DNA of 64,000 nt from Hermatobates lingyangjiaoensis (GCA_026182355.1 JAPFBL010000939.1:46070-110069); one strand, 5' to 3'; counted from the stretch's first letter, positions 39,041-48,349 are shown. Translations and numbers: made by a program. The notes: generated from the sequence alone by a model not told the origin.

Positions 39041-39143
39041 TAGATTCTCAACCACTGATATTTGAAATTGATAGAAGGGGTTCTTGAGGATTTTGGTCAC
39101 TATACTTGGTTAACCAAAATCCTCAAGAACTCCTTCTGTGAAT
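39041..39143. mobile_element. Family K foldback K4
   Basis: Fourth near-identical K copy in 1.3 kb; TA tracts on both sides. Confidence 0.8.
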
Positions 39144-39159
39144 TATATATATATATATA

Positions 39160-39670
39160 TATATATAGTTTGGATATACTCGATAATACAGCAATAAACT
39201 AAGTCTTGGCTGAAGTTCCTTAAAATCATCATTGTAGGTATCAGAATTTATATAATGACCAAGTGTATTGTACGCAGGGTAGTTTTTAACTTCACAGATT
39301 GATTAATCATTTCGTTTACTATATCACTCGTAAAAGGAAACGTGTCAACACTATTATAGATGTTTAATTTTGTTGAAGATAACAATGACAAATAAGGACA
39401 GTATTCAGATTGTTCAAAAACTTGTAAAAGAAGTTCAAAAGATTTTACTAAAAAAAAAAAAAAATAAATACAAAAAAAAACCCCAGGTTGATTTACTGCC
39501 TGACTTGTGGTTAGATTCAAAAAGAAGGTAGTTTTAATGCATCTTCTGCCTCTACAGTGAAGACAAAAAAGGTGTCCCCTCCCTCCCATCCATTCTGACC
39601 TACTAGTTAAAAGAGGCCTATCAGGAATTCCTTCTATACGACAATCTGAACATTTCATTACATTCTTCAT
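39160..39670 (-). pseudogene. Unrecognised coding remnant with two CX2C pairs
   Basis: Minus strand, from an ATG at 39670: MKNVMKCSDCRIEGIPDRPL, then GGRGHLFCLHCRGRRC, a T/A homopolymer-damaged middle, and SSTKLNIYNSVDTFPFTSDI. After a frame change near 39290 it continues NYPAYNTLGHYINSDTYNDD and LLLYYRVYPN before entering a TA tract. The composition and two CX2C pairs 25 residues apart look protein-like, but the spacing is not GATA (17). I cannot assign a family. It ends in (TA)n like the PLE fragments, so it may be a mobile-element ORF; a host exon is less likely. Confidence 0.4.
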
Positions 39671-39769
39671 CCGAAGGTAAATATCAACAAAACTATTGTT
39701 TCACTGACTAATAAGTTCAATATTACCTTCAGTGTTACCACCATATCAGTAATACAACAAAATTCCTTA

Positions 39770-39807
39770 AATATATATATATATATATATAATAATATAT
39801 ATATATA
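39770..39807. repeat. TA microsatellite
   Basis: (TA)n with AATA interruption, left flank of the family F pair. Confidence 0.88.
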
Positions 39808-39878
39808 TACAAGTTTCTCAATTTTACTAAATAACAATCTCGTTATTCGACTACACAATAAAGTACATCTCCTATGGT
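39808..39878 (-). pseudogene. PLE N-terminus, short inverted arm (family F)
   Basis: The reverse complement starts GTCGACCATAGGAGATG and matches 39939-40010. Its 5' end lies within about five bases of the predicted cleavage site. Confidence 0.62.
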
Positions 39879-39905
39879 CGACACGTAACACGAGATCTTA
39901 TTCAC

Positions 39906-39944
39906 GTCCTGATGATGAATGTTGATCATTCGAAACATGTCGAC
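39906..39944 (+). ncRNA. Hammerhead-like ribozyme, family F
   Basis: Stem I GUC/GAC, CUGAUGA, U, stem II GAAUG/CAUUC with a UUGAU loop, GAAA, palindromic stem III ACAUGU, C at the cleavage site. The start codon of the next frame is the AUG of stem III. Confidence 0.75.
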
Positions 39945-40097
39945 CATAGGAGATGTACTTTATTGTGTAGACGAAATAACGAGAGAATTATTTAGAAAAA
40001 TTGAGAAACTTGTTAAGAAACAAGTATCAGCTAAATTTGGTGTCATTTTCAATAATGTGTATGCCAAAGAAGGACTGCTACCAAAATTTACGAAAAA
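39937..40097 (+). CDS. PLE ORF N-terminal fragment (family F)
   Basis: Open from the ATG at 39937: MSTIGDVLYCVDEITRELFR, then KIEKLVKKQVSAKFGVIFNN, VYAKEGLLPKFTKK, and then TA-tract codons. About 54 residues precede the microsatellite. It is the N-terminal helical region of a Penelope-like ORF; RT and nuclease are absent. The frame is intact with no stops, so this copy is young or the short segment has escaped mutation. Confidence 0.66.
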
Positions 40098-40143
40098 ATA
40101 TATATATATATTATAATAACATTCATTAATTAAATAGTAGTGT

Positions 40144-40180
40144 AACCTGAAGATGACCAATGTGTGGTTGAAAGCTTGTT
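40144..40180 (+). ncRNA. Hammerhead-like ribozyme, family H
   Basis: Stem I AAC/GUU, CUGAAGA, U, stem II GACC/GGUU with a seven-base loop, GAAA, palindromic stem III AGCU, U at the cleavage site. Confidence 0.72.
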
Positions 40181-40233
40181 TCCACCGAGTGTTTTTGTGT
40201 TTCATTAAAGTTGTTTGATATTGGTTTTCTCAA

Positions 40234-40382
40234 TGTCTCTGGCCCAGCATATATGGAAGTTGCCTCAGCATCACCGGAAGATAGTGAGAAAAATCGAGGC
40301 CATCGCAAAAAGGTCGTCAATGCAGAAGCTGCTGCATATTTTAATTCCATTTGTCTTCAAGAAGATTTGCTGCCCACTTATA

Positions 40383-40386
<4 letters not shown>
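40234..40386 (+). pseudogene. PLE ORF N-terminal fragment (family H)
   Basis: MSLAQHIWKLPQHHRKIVRK, IEAIA, then a one-base deletion, then KVVNAEAAAYFNSICLQEDL, LPTYTN, and (TA)n. Begins 54 bases after the family H ribozyme. Confidence 0.7.

Positions 40387-40423
<37 letters not shown>
40387..40423. repeat. TA microsatellite
   Basis: Pure (TA)n shared by the H fragment and the family I pair. Confidence 0.9.
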
Positions 40424-40424
<1 letters not shown>

Positions 40425-40425
<1 letters not shown>

Positions 40426-40808
40426 TTAAACAATTTTTGAACCTTTGTTTTACTCTCTTTTCTTATTAAGTTTTCTAATTTTCTAATTAGTGTTTTGATT
40501 TTTTTTTTGGGATATGAAATAATAACTGACTAAAAGTTTTATCTTTAAAACTTATTGTTTACAATATACACTTTTTAACAATTCACCGACGTTTCAGTCT
40601 CCATGGACCATCTTCAGGGTATTTTTTTTGCATTTTTTTTTTTGAAGATGGTCCATGGAGACTGAATCGTCGGTGAATTGTTAAAAAGAGTTTATTGTGA
40701 ACAATGAGTTTTAAAAATAAAATTTTTGGACAGTTATTATTTCATATCTCAGAAAACATCAAAACACTAATTAGAAAATTAGAAAAGTTAATAAGAGAAG
40801 AGAGTAAA
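40425..40808. mobile_element. Family I inverted pair
   Basis: Arms of about 175 bases: AACCTTTGTTTTACTCTC...TTTTCTAATTAGTGTTTTGAT mirrored by ATCAAAACACTAATTAG...GAGAGTAAAA. They meet at T runs near 40625-40645. 3' ends outward, the left one in a TA tract. Confidence 0.8.
40585..40620 (-). ncRNA. Hammerhead-like ribozyme, family I
   Basis: Stem I ACC/GGU, CUGAAGA, U, stem II GGUC/GACU with a CAUGGA loop, GAAA, stem III ACGU, C. The mirror copy at 40648-40680 has lost the first core base and reads GAAU for GAAA. Confidence 0.7.
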
Positions 40809-41060
40809 AAAAAAGACTCTAATTTTCGGTTGAACCGTCATCAAGAGAGTTGAGATGGGGACACCAAACGCACTTTTGAAGCGACGGTTGGGTCTCCAAA
40901 CAAAGTTATCGCTTCACAAGTGCGCTTGGTGTCCCTATCTCAACTCTCTTGATGACGGTTCAACCGAAAATTAGAGACAGTAAGAGTGGTTGTTCCTTAG
41001 TTTTGTGTTTGTGATTCGTTGTGAAACATTTGTTGTTCTTTTGGATCGTTTTCTTGTTTT

Positions 41061-41062
<2 letters not shown>
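40809..41062. mobile_element. Family C' foldback C6
   Basis: ACTCTAATTTTCGGTTGAAC is mirrored by GTTCAACCGAAAATTAGAG; inner arms AAGTGCGCTTGGTGTCC. Both ribozymes read UUGAUGA (C3 changed). The right end is CGTTTTCTTGTTTTC before (TA)n. Confidence 0.78.

Positions 41063-41115
<53 letters not shown>
41063..41115. repeat. TA microsatellite
   Basis: Pure (TA)n. Confidence 0.92.
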
Positions 41116-41118
<3 letters not shown>

Positions 41119-41129
41119 CTAATAAAAAC

Positions 41130-41225
41130 CAATTAAAAAGAAGATATCACACATGTGGAAAAAGGAATAACTTACTTCTATATTTTGACCATCGTCATCA
41201 CCAGGAGGAGAAAAGTTTTGCAGCA
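41130..41225 (-). mobile_element. Family E fragment
   Basis: ACTTACTTCTATATTTTGAC, CATCGTCATCACCAGGAGG: degenerate ribozyme region. Confidence 0.5.
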
Positions 41226-41227
41226 TT

Positions 41228-41740
41228 ATTATTCTTACTTTTATGCTATATTAATGATAATCTAAGGTATTATAATTAGATTATAAGTATATATTTAATA
41301 GACATAATACTTATGTTAAGTATTTTCTTTATTCAACTTCTTCAAGTCAATCGAAACACTTTTTAAGTGTTGAATTATTTTTGAATAAATTAGTATATTT
41401 GTGGCAACACTGCTTTACATATATTATATACATAATTATTACAGTAATACAACCACAATTCCCTAAATAATTTGATTATTATTCTTACCTTTAATATAAA
41501 ATAATAATTTTTATTATTCCTTTTATGATATATAAATTATAATCTAAGAAATTTATAATTAGATTATATGTATATATTTAATAGACATAATACTTATGTT
41601 AAGTATTTTGTTTAATAACTTATATACGATTGACTGTTTTGTTTAGGTCAATCGTGATACTTTATGAAAATTGATTTGGTTTTGAATCATTTACTACAGT
41701 TGGGACAACACTGTTCGACATATATTATACATAATTATTA
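41228..41740. repeat. Diverged tandem repeat, two units of about 255
   Basis: TTTAATAGACATAATACTTATGTTAAGTATTTT and GGCAACACTG / GGACAACACTG occur in both units. Single-unit scraps with GTGGCAACACTG recur at about 41830 and 42690. Confidence 0.62.
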
Positions 41741-41744
41741 CTAA

Positions 41745-43035
41745 CCTTCCTTTATTTAACAGTTACTAATAATTATTTCCAAAATTATAGTTTAAAATAT
41801 AGAGTTTTTTATTCTATTAGTCATATAGTGGCAACACTGAAGCCTTGCATGTGTTGCCACAAATATAATTGGTCTTTTAAAAATAGACAAACATAAAAAT
41901 AAATATGTAAAGTAAATATAAATAAACGTAAATATGTTTTTCTACAATAAATAAACAATTACAATACTAATAAGGGAAAATATGTAAAACAAAAATATTT
42001 GAAATTTATAAAAACAAATTAATTGTTTTTATAAACAATTTATTTATTTATAATAAAAAAATTATAATTAATAAACTATACGATATATATCATATCATTG
42101 ATACATATAATGTATATATATAAATGATATAAAATTACAAATCAATTATAAAATTGTAATTATAATCTCAAAATACCTTTTAATTGAATTATACTTATAT
42201 AATTCTTTATAGTCTCTATATGTAAATGACTTAATAAATGTGTAAATAAGTATTAGTAAACAATGAATAAATAGTGAATGGTGACAGAATGTGTGGTATA
42301 ATTTAGGGAGCATTGTTGGCAGAAATATTTTAATTATAATCAAAAGGAAATTAACACTCAGAAACTGTTTCGCCTATTTTAAATATGTTGTGTAACAAAA
42401 TAATTAATATAATTATTGTATATTAAACATATAATTTACCTAAATTAAAATGTAATTAATTATAATTATAATAGATTTATATTTTTTTTAATTTAGAATC
42501 GTATTCATTTATATAAAATCTTGCAAGGTTTCAGTGCTACCAACATATGACCAGTAGAATGAAAAATCTCTGTATTGATGAATTATAACCAATGATTTTA
42601 ATATTATTATATCAAAATGTTGAATAATTTTGGAAATAATTATTAGCAACTTATAAATAATATTTATTAGTAATAAATGTGTAAAATATGTGTGAAGTAG
42701 TGTTGTCACAAATATATTAATTTATTCAAAATTACATCAACTTAAATAAATTGAGTAAACAAAAAAATTAACTCAAGTATGTTGTTTATTAAACATATAC
42801 TTATAATCTAATTATAATTTATTAGATTATAATGTATATATAATAAGTACAATGGTGTTAGTATCATTAGTTTTTTAAACTTTATATTAATTGATATCTA
42901 TATAAATAAAATAATGATTTTGTCTGTACATTGCTTAGAACTGACTCATTTCAAGTTTTCTTTACGTTTCATACATTGGAGAAACCGAATCTACCCTTAG
43001 AAAAATTTCTGTCGGTTTGTCTGTTCGTCTGCAAA
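41745..43035. other. AT-rich non-coding DNA
   Basis: No gene recognised; contains scraps of the 41228 repeat in both orientations. Confidence 0.5.
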
Positions 43036-43039
43036 ATTT

Positions 43040-43325
43040 TCTCACAAATAAACTCAGCCACCATAAGACATATCAAGCTGAAACTTTTACAGTAGATTTG
43101 TATATGTCTAACTTAAAATATAGGCTCTGAATTGATTGGAAATTCAACGTAGAAGTAAAGTTATGGATGTTTAAAGCAAAAACGTTTGTCATAAGTAAAC
43201 TCAAACACCATGAGACATAGAGAGCTGAAACTTTGACACTAGATTTGTGTTTGTCAAACTTAAAATATAGGCTCTAAATAGATTGATAATTCAGAACAAA
43301 AGCGAAGTTATGGGGCTTTAAGTTG
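43040..43325. repeat. Tandem dimer, unit about 143
   Basis: AGCTGAAACTTTTACAGTAGATTTGT...CTTAAAATATAGGCTCTGAA is repeated as AGCTGAAACTTTGACACTAG...CTTAAAATATAGGCTCTAAA. Confidence 0.72.
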
Positions 43326-43360
43326 TATTTTCCTAACTTCACAGACAACTTTATTGTGAA

Positions 43361-43439
43361 TTGTAAGAACTTAAGACAAGACTTGTAAGAACTTAAGACA
43401 AGACTTGTAAGAACTTAAGACAAGACTTGTAAGAACTTA
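43361..43439. repeat. 22-base tandem repeat, 3.6 copies
   Basis: Unit TTGTAAGAACTTAAGACAAGAC. Confidence 0.9.
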
Positions 43440-43440
43440 C

Positions 43441-44100
43441 AAGTCAGTAGAGAGAGTGATTAGTGATGAGGAAGCAGTTCATTATCTAACTGAATCTTAA
43501 CTCTGAATTTATTTCTTCTGGACTGCCTGCTCATGAGTAAAAAATTAAAGTAGGACCTTGTTTACCAATCATGCTGAAATTTAGTAGCAGTAACAAAGTT
43601 CATGTTACTAAACATGAGTACCCCAAAACTTTGCAACGGGACACGACTCTGAGTTCGTGCTCTGCACAGATATGCGATAGAGGCGGACATAAGGACTGGG
43701 TGTGGTATTGGGGAGTCTGTGTATATATTCTGCATACCATTTATTCCGAGCCTTATTTGAAGCGATTGCAAAGTCCTTTCAGAGTCTATTTCCCATTGAC
43801 GTTAACTAAGTCGCAAAGGGAAACCTTATCTAACGTAAGAATTCAAGTTAGTGAGACCAAGTTTTTCTCACATGGTCAACTGTAGTTTACTTGCTCAAGA
43901 GTCAGAGATTCCAACTGTTTGTTCTTCCATGAACCTGAAGGACAGAAAACTAATGTAGTGTATACAGAGGCATTTGCTTAACACTGTACTAATAATGGTA
44001 TTTTCTACTATTCTATAATTTCTAATTAGAGTATTAGTATAATAATATAATTGATATGGTATTCCATGGTATTTTGGAATACCAAATATAATAGAATTTT
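43441..44100. other. No gene recognised
   Basis: A 105-codon open frame at 43571-43885 has less AT-rich composition but no similarity I recognise. From 43985 a worn copy of the 70-base repeat seen at 63660. Confidence 0.4.
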
Positions 44101-44197
44101 TCTAATGTAGTGCAATCAGTTATTATGTGGTATTTACTCATTGTAGGGTAAAAATCTAATGAAATGGTCTCCGCATATAAAAATTTTAATGATATAA

Positions 44198-44235
44198 ACA
44201 ACGCGTTTCGAACACATAGTGTTCTTCCTCAGGCA
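44198..44235 (-). ncRNA. Hammerhead-like ribozyme, family G
   Basis: CUGAGGA, A, stem II GAACAC/GUGUUC, GAAA, palindromic stem III ACGCGU, U. Stem I is weak (GC/GU). Confidence 0.6.
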
Positions 44236-44280
44236 TTACCTAAAAAATACTCTCTGGTGTCATTGTACTTTTTAGTTAAT

Positions 44281-44320
44281 GCCTGAGGAAGAACACTACG
44301 TGTTCGAAACGCGTTGTTTA
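44281..44320 (+). ncRNA. Hammerhead-like ribozyme, family G
   Basis: Mirror of 44198-44235; stem II GAACAC/GUGUUC with a UAC loop is perfect. Confidence 0.6.
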
Positions 44321-44394
44321 TAACATTAAAATTTTTATATGTGGAGATCATTTCATTAGATTTATACCCTACAATAGAATTTTTGATTCCAATA

Positions 44395-45185
44395 AAAGGG
44401 GTACGTTTGCTAGTATAATAATATTTAAATATTTTTCATTGTCCATTTCGAAGTAAATATTACCTTTTTATTAACTAATTTGTCCCTTTAATTATACTAG
44501 GCCTCAGTGTTGTCATCAAAACAGTTTTTTTTAAAAAAAATAAATAATATTGATAAATTACATTCCTTTTAATATTACCACATCACAATGTTGTAAGCAG
44601 AGCAGTATTGCCACTTATTATTTCCGTCAAAAATGACAAACTTTCATAAATTTTTATATTTAATAATTACCATAAGTAAACATATTACCAAATTTTGGAT
44701 TAAATTAATTAATTAAAAATATAGTTTAATATTTTTTTTTATTCTATCATATATATTGGTATTAGTGTCACAATTTTTTTCCCTTAAAATAATATTTGAA
44801 GTTTTTGATTGTCCATTAGGAATTAAAAGTTATTTTTTTAAAAACTATTTATCCGTTCACTTTTATAAAATTCAAATTTATTATTAAAAAATTCAATGAA
44901 GTGTCCATGTATAATGATTTATTTTAAAAAAAACATACAAACAAAAATATAAATATGTAAAGTAAATATAAATAAACGTAAGAATTTTTTCTACAAAAAG
45001 AAACAATTCCAATACTAATGAGGAATAATATGTAAAAAAAAAAAAGAGTATTTGAAAATCAAATGGTAGGTTGTAATAAGAGATAATAGTAATAATTGAA
45101 ACTATGATAATTCGTCAGAGTATGTTTCTTTCACTAGAATTACACTATTCATTGTGTGAATCAGAGTAACTTAAGCCATAATATA
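44395..45185. other. AT-rich non-coding DNA
   Basis: No gene recognised. Confidence 0.5.
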
Positions 45186-45225
45186 TACATATATGATCAA
45201 ACCACAATAAGAAATGGGAAAACAA

Positions 45226-45268
45226 GACTAAGATCTTTCAACCGTAAGAAGCGGTCTTCGTCAGAGTC
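45226..45268 (-). ncRNA. Hammerhead-like ribozyme, family A
   Basis: Consensus except GAAGCGG for CAAGCGG in the stem II loop; core and stems intact. Confidence 0.7.
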
Positions 45269-45293
45269 AAAAACCCAACTGAGCTGGGTTTTT

Positions 45294-45336
45294 GACTCTG
45301 ACGAAGACCACTTGTTACGGTTGAAAGATCTTAGTC
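45294..45336 (+). ncRNA. Hammerhead-like ribozyme, family A
   Basis: Core intact; stem II reads GACCA for GACCG, losing one pair. Confidence 0.65.
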
Positions 45337-45417
45337 TTGTTTTCCCATTTCTTATTGTGCTTTGGTCATTGATTGTTGTTTCACGTGTTTAGGTGAAATC
45401 TTTATATATATATATAT

Positions 45418-45633
45418 ATTTCACATAAACACGTTGAATAACAATAAGTGATCAAACTACAATATGAAATGGGAAAACAAGACTAAGATCTTTCACCCGT
45501 AACGAGCGTCAGAGTCAAAGTTGGGTTTTGACTGACAAAGACCGCTTGTTAGGGTTGAAAGATCTTGTTTTCCCACTTCATATTGTGTTTTGATCATTCA
45601 TTATTATTTCATATGTTTATGTGAAATCTTGTA
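45418..45633. mobile_element. Family A foldback element A22 (diverged)
   Basis: TTTCACATAAACACGTTGAA left, TTTCATATGTTTATGTGAAATC right; both cores damaged (GACTGACAAAG). Confidence 0.75.
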
Positions 45634-45639
45634 TGTATA

Positions 45640-45815
45640 TACATATCAATGAACAAACCGAATATGAAATGGGGAAAAAAAGACTAAAATCTTTCAACCG
45701 TAACAAGCAGTCTTCGTCAGAGTTAAAACCACAAACAAAAACCAAACCTAAAACCGACATATTGTGGCTATGATCATTGGTTGTTATTTCACATGTTCAT
45801 GGGAAAGCATGTACG
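45640..45815. mobile_element. Family A foldback element A23 (partial)
   Basis: Left arm to TCGTCAGAGTTAAAACC, a short unrelated centre, then TTGTGGCTATGATCATTGG to the 3' end. Confidence 0.7.
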
Positions 45816-45844
45816 TACAAGTATATACATATATAGTAAAAAGG

Positions 45845-46065
45845 TTTTCACATAAACATGTGAAATAACAATCATTGATCAAACCACTGTAGGCAATGGG
45901 AAACCAAGACTAAAATCTTTCAACCGTAACAAGCGTTCTTCGTCAGAGTCAAAATCCCATCTACCCAACTCATTTGGGTTTTTCACTCTGACGAAGACTG
46001 CTTGTTACTGTTGAAAGATCTTAATCTTGTTTTCCGATTTCTTATTGTCGTTTGATCATTGTATA
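45845..46065. mobile_element. Family A foldback element A24
   Basis: Both arms long. The right core is CUGACGA with GACUG for GACCG in stem II. Confidence 0.78.
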
Positions 46066-46217
46066 TACATATATAAAGGATTTCACATTAACACTTATAT
46101 AGGATTGCATATATGTATTGCATACGTCTTGTATATATTAACATATATAAAAAGATTTCATATAAACACGTGAAACAACAATGAATGATCAAACCATAAT
46201 AAGAAATGGAAAAACAA

Positions 46218-46260
46218 GACTAAGATCTTTCAACCGTAACAAGCGGTCTTCGTCAGAGTC
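46218..46260 (-). ncRNA. Hammerhead-like ribozyme, family A
   Basis: Consensus core, stems I to III intact. Confidence 0.72.
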
Positions 46261-46288
46261 AAAAACTCAAAAACTCAGTTAGGTTTTT

Positions 46289-46331
46289 GACTCTGACGAA
46301 GACCGCTGGTTACGGTTGAAAGATCTTAGTC
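46289..46331 (+). ncRNA. Hammerhead-like ribozyme, family A
   Basis: Core intact, loop CUGGUUA. Confidence 0.7.
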
Positions 46332-46377
46332 TTGTTTTCCCATTTCTTATTGTGGTTTGATCATATAAACATATATA

Positions 46378-46446
46378 CAAGATTTCACATAAACATAACA
46401 ATCAATTATCAAACCACGTCTTTTTTTCATATCATATTGTGGTTTT
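46378..46446. mobile_element. Family A element A26, both arms truncated
   Basis: Left ends at AATTATCAAACCAC. The right arm starts at 46408 with GTCTTTTTTTCAT, one base inside the predicted cleavage product. Confidence 0.72.
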
Positions 46447-46640
46447 GAATAACAATCAATGAGCAAACCACAATAAGAAATGGGAAAACAAGACTAAGAT
46501 CTTTCAACCGTAACAAGCGGTCTTTGTCAGAGTCAAAAACCCTACTCAATTGAGTTTTTGACTCTGACGAAGACCGCTTGTTACGGTTGAAAGATCTTAG
46601 TCTTGTTTTCCCATTTCTTATTGTGGTTTGATCATATAAA
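46447..46640. mobile_element. Family A foldback element A27
   Basis: Complete pair; the minus ribozyme has CUGACAA (G8 changed), the plus ribozyme is consensus. Confidence 0.83.
46560..46602 (+). ncRNA. Hammerhead-like ribozyme, family A
   Basis: Consensus at all positions. Confidence 0.72.
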
Positions 46641-46647
46641 CATATAT

Positions 46648-46725
46648 ACAAGATTTCACATAAACATAACAATCAATTATTAAACCATGTCTTTTTTTTC
46701 ATTTCATATTGTGGTTTTATCATTA
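46648..46725. mobile_element. Family A element A28, near duplicate of A26
   Basis: AAGATTTCACATAAACATAAC...TTAAACCAT then GTCTTTTTTTTCATTTC; again the right arm starts at GTC. A26-A27 and A27-A28 share the join, which suggests a local duplication. Confidence 0.7.
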
Positions 46726-46734
46726 TATATATAT

Positions 46735-47324
46735 ACCTCAATAATAATTTCTGACATGTTATACCAAAATTAACGAGATAGTCTTAACAGGTGGAATTTA
46801 GTATATTTCCTCTGAATTGTATTTTCTTTTATTGCTACAAATTTTGTATAATTTCATTAATCCTCCTCATTGTTAAGGGTTAATCCAAAACATTTATTTT
46901 ATTGATCGGCTATTAATTTTTGACAGAGATAATAAAGAAAAATTCCAAATGAATCGTAAAAATTTTAGCAAATAAAAATTCATTTTGCAGCTATTATGTG
47001 GGAAATTTTTTTGTTTTTTTTTTTGTTCCCACGTTTGTTTTAAAACTGACATCAAAAGCACGTTCCCTTTTTTTCTTCTTTTTTTTTTTTATAGTAATAA
47101 AACTAAACCAGTTAAGTTTTGTTCCACCCCAAGGTTTGTCGCTCTACCTTAACCGAGCGTCAGGAGAAGGTCCATGTATAAATCACCTGCCTAGTTGAGA
47201 GTTGACATTTTTTTTCTCTCTTCTCTCTCTCCTCTCTCTCCTACACCCAAATATTTTCCTTAACTGTTTTCTTTCTCTTTCACTCTTCTCTCACCCCCCC
47301 CTCCCCCCATCCACCACAAACTAC

Positions 47325-47355
<31 letters not shown>

Positions 47356-47675
47356 CTTCTAAAACCATCCAACTTTCTTTGTCTCTTTTTTTTTTCCCTT
47401 TCCAAGACCTCATACCTTAAAGGAGACCACACAATAAATGGGATCGAAATATTTCTTTTTAGAGACAATCTCAATATGCCATTTTAAAATTATAATTCAA
47501 TTTATTAAAACAAAAAAAAATATTCAATTTAACTGTTAATAATGTAATGTAGAAATAATTATAAGAGTGACAACATGCCATTAAGCATAAATCAATGTAG
47601 GGAAACTATTGTGCACTTATATTTATTAATATCCCCTAAAGAGTAATAAATTATAAATTAAAAAAAAAAATACAC
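46735..47675. other. Low-complexity and non-coding DNA
   Basis: Pyrimidine-rich stretch at 47205-47420 with (CA)n at 47331-47354. No gene recognised. Confidence 0.6.
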
Positions 47676-47678
47676 AAA

Positions 47679-47792
47679 CGGCAAGATTGGAAAATCGCTC
47701 GCAAGATGAAGGCCACCAGATTAAAAATCGTGAGAGCAGAAGGTAATGCCACTTTTAATAATATCTACTTACAAGAAGAGTTACTGCCGATT

Positions 47793-47796
<4 letters not shown>
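47679..47796 (+). pseudogene. PLE N-terminal fragment (family H type)
   Basis: QDWKIARKMKATRLKIVRAE, then ATFNNIYLQEELLP, then (TA)n at 47797-47821. It lacks the start. Confidence 0.62.
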
Positions 47797-47821
<25 letters not shown>

Positions 47822-47826
<5 letters not shown>

Positions 47827-48057
47827 CTCACAAGAGAAATGATGGTAAATTCCACGAAAATTATCGCTCGAGAAAGAAATCATTTTAAATTACAACTATT
47901 AGAAGCAATAATTATTCAAGAAAAGCAACCAGCCATAAATATCCAAGTTAATAATTCTTGTCAAATTTTAAAACTATTTGCAAACAGAAACACCCAGATT
48001 AGCCAGGTAGTAGGTGAGCCCAACCACCCTACCTTAGTCCCTCATAATGCACCGTGA
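47822..48057 (+). pseudogene. PLE ORF C-terminus
   Basis: Emerges from the TA tract and reads STKIIARERNHFKLQLLEAI, IIQEKQPAINIQVNNSCQIL, KLFANRN to a TGA stop at 48055-48057. Homologous to 16647-16860 and 52868-53070. Followed by a family F-type ribozyme and a new N-terminus. Confidence 0.65.
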
Positions 48058-48140
48058 TACAGGGCGATGCCCTGTAAACATTCCATTAATAATCCATCTC
48101 TATATATATAACTAGCTTTCCTACTATTACTCTCATTATT

Positions 48141-48179
48141 GTCCTGATGATGAATGTAATACATTCGAAACATGTCGAC
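48141..48179 (+). ncRNA. Hammerhead-like ribozyme overlapping a PLE start codon
   Basis: GUC/GAC, CUGAUGA, U, GAAUG/CAUUC with a UAAUA loop, GAAA, ACAUGU, C. Predicted cut between 48176 and 48177, inside codon 2 of the downstream frame. Confidence 0.75.
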
Positions 48180-48297
48180 TAGTAATATTGGTGATAGACT
48201 TTATAGTTTTAATGAAGAAACGAGGAAGGAATTCCGGAAACTGGAGAAATTGTGTAAGAAGCCGATACAAGCCAAATATGGGGCGTTATTTAACAAT
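48172..48297 (+). CDS. PLE ORF N-terminal fragment (family F)
   Basis: MSTSNIGDRLYSFNEETRKE, FRKLEKLCKKPIQAKYGALF, NN, then TA codons; no stop within. Close relative of the frame at 39937 (MSTIGDVLY). The tandem order C-terminus, ribozyme, N-terminus within 480 bases is a PLE pseudo-LTR junction. A broken fragment rather than a working gene. Confidence 0.65.
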
Positions 48298-48349
48298 ATA
48301 TATTTATATATATACATATGAATATTCATATCCTATCTCTATCATCAGT

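Larger units (their letters stand above)
44110..44390. mobile_element. Family G inverted pair
   Basis: ATTGTAGGGTAAAAATCTAA TGAAATGG...AACGCGTTTCG is mirrored at right. The left flank TAATGTAGTGCAATCAGTTA (44105-44125) recurs at 62462 and, reversed, at 32040, so it belongs to the element's 3' end. Confidence 0.8.
45195..45406. mobile_element. Family A foldback element A21
   Basis: First of a cluster of eight. Both arms complete, with ribozymes at 45226-45268 (minus) and 45294-45336 (plus). Confidence 0.85.
46150..46370. mobile_element. Family A foldback element A25
   Basis: Complete pair, ribozymes at 46218-46260 and 46289-46331. Flanked by ATATAT/ACATATAT rather than long TA tracts. Confidence 0.82.

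Noticed and set aside
39248..39670. CX2C pairs as a second GATA finger (N-finger exon)
   Set aside because: Spacing between the pairs is 25, not 17, and there is no LWRR or CNAC, so it is not a GATA finger.
43571..43885. 105-codon open frame
   Set aside because: No similarity recognised, no splice or promoter context, and a competing frame of 69 codons on the other strand.
45195..46725. CRISPR-like spaced repeats
   Set aside because: The units are palindromic mobile elements of variable length in a eukaryotic context, without uniform spacers.
47202..47474. Frames in the pyrimidine-rich (CA)n region
   Set aside because: Low-complexity sequence on both strands.
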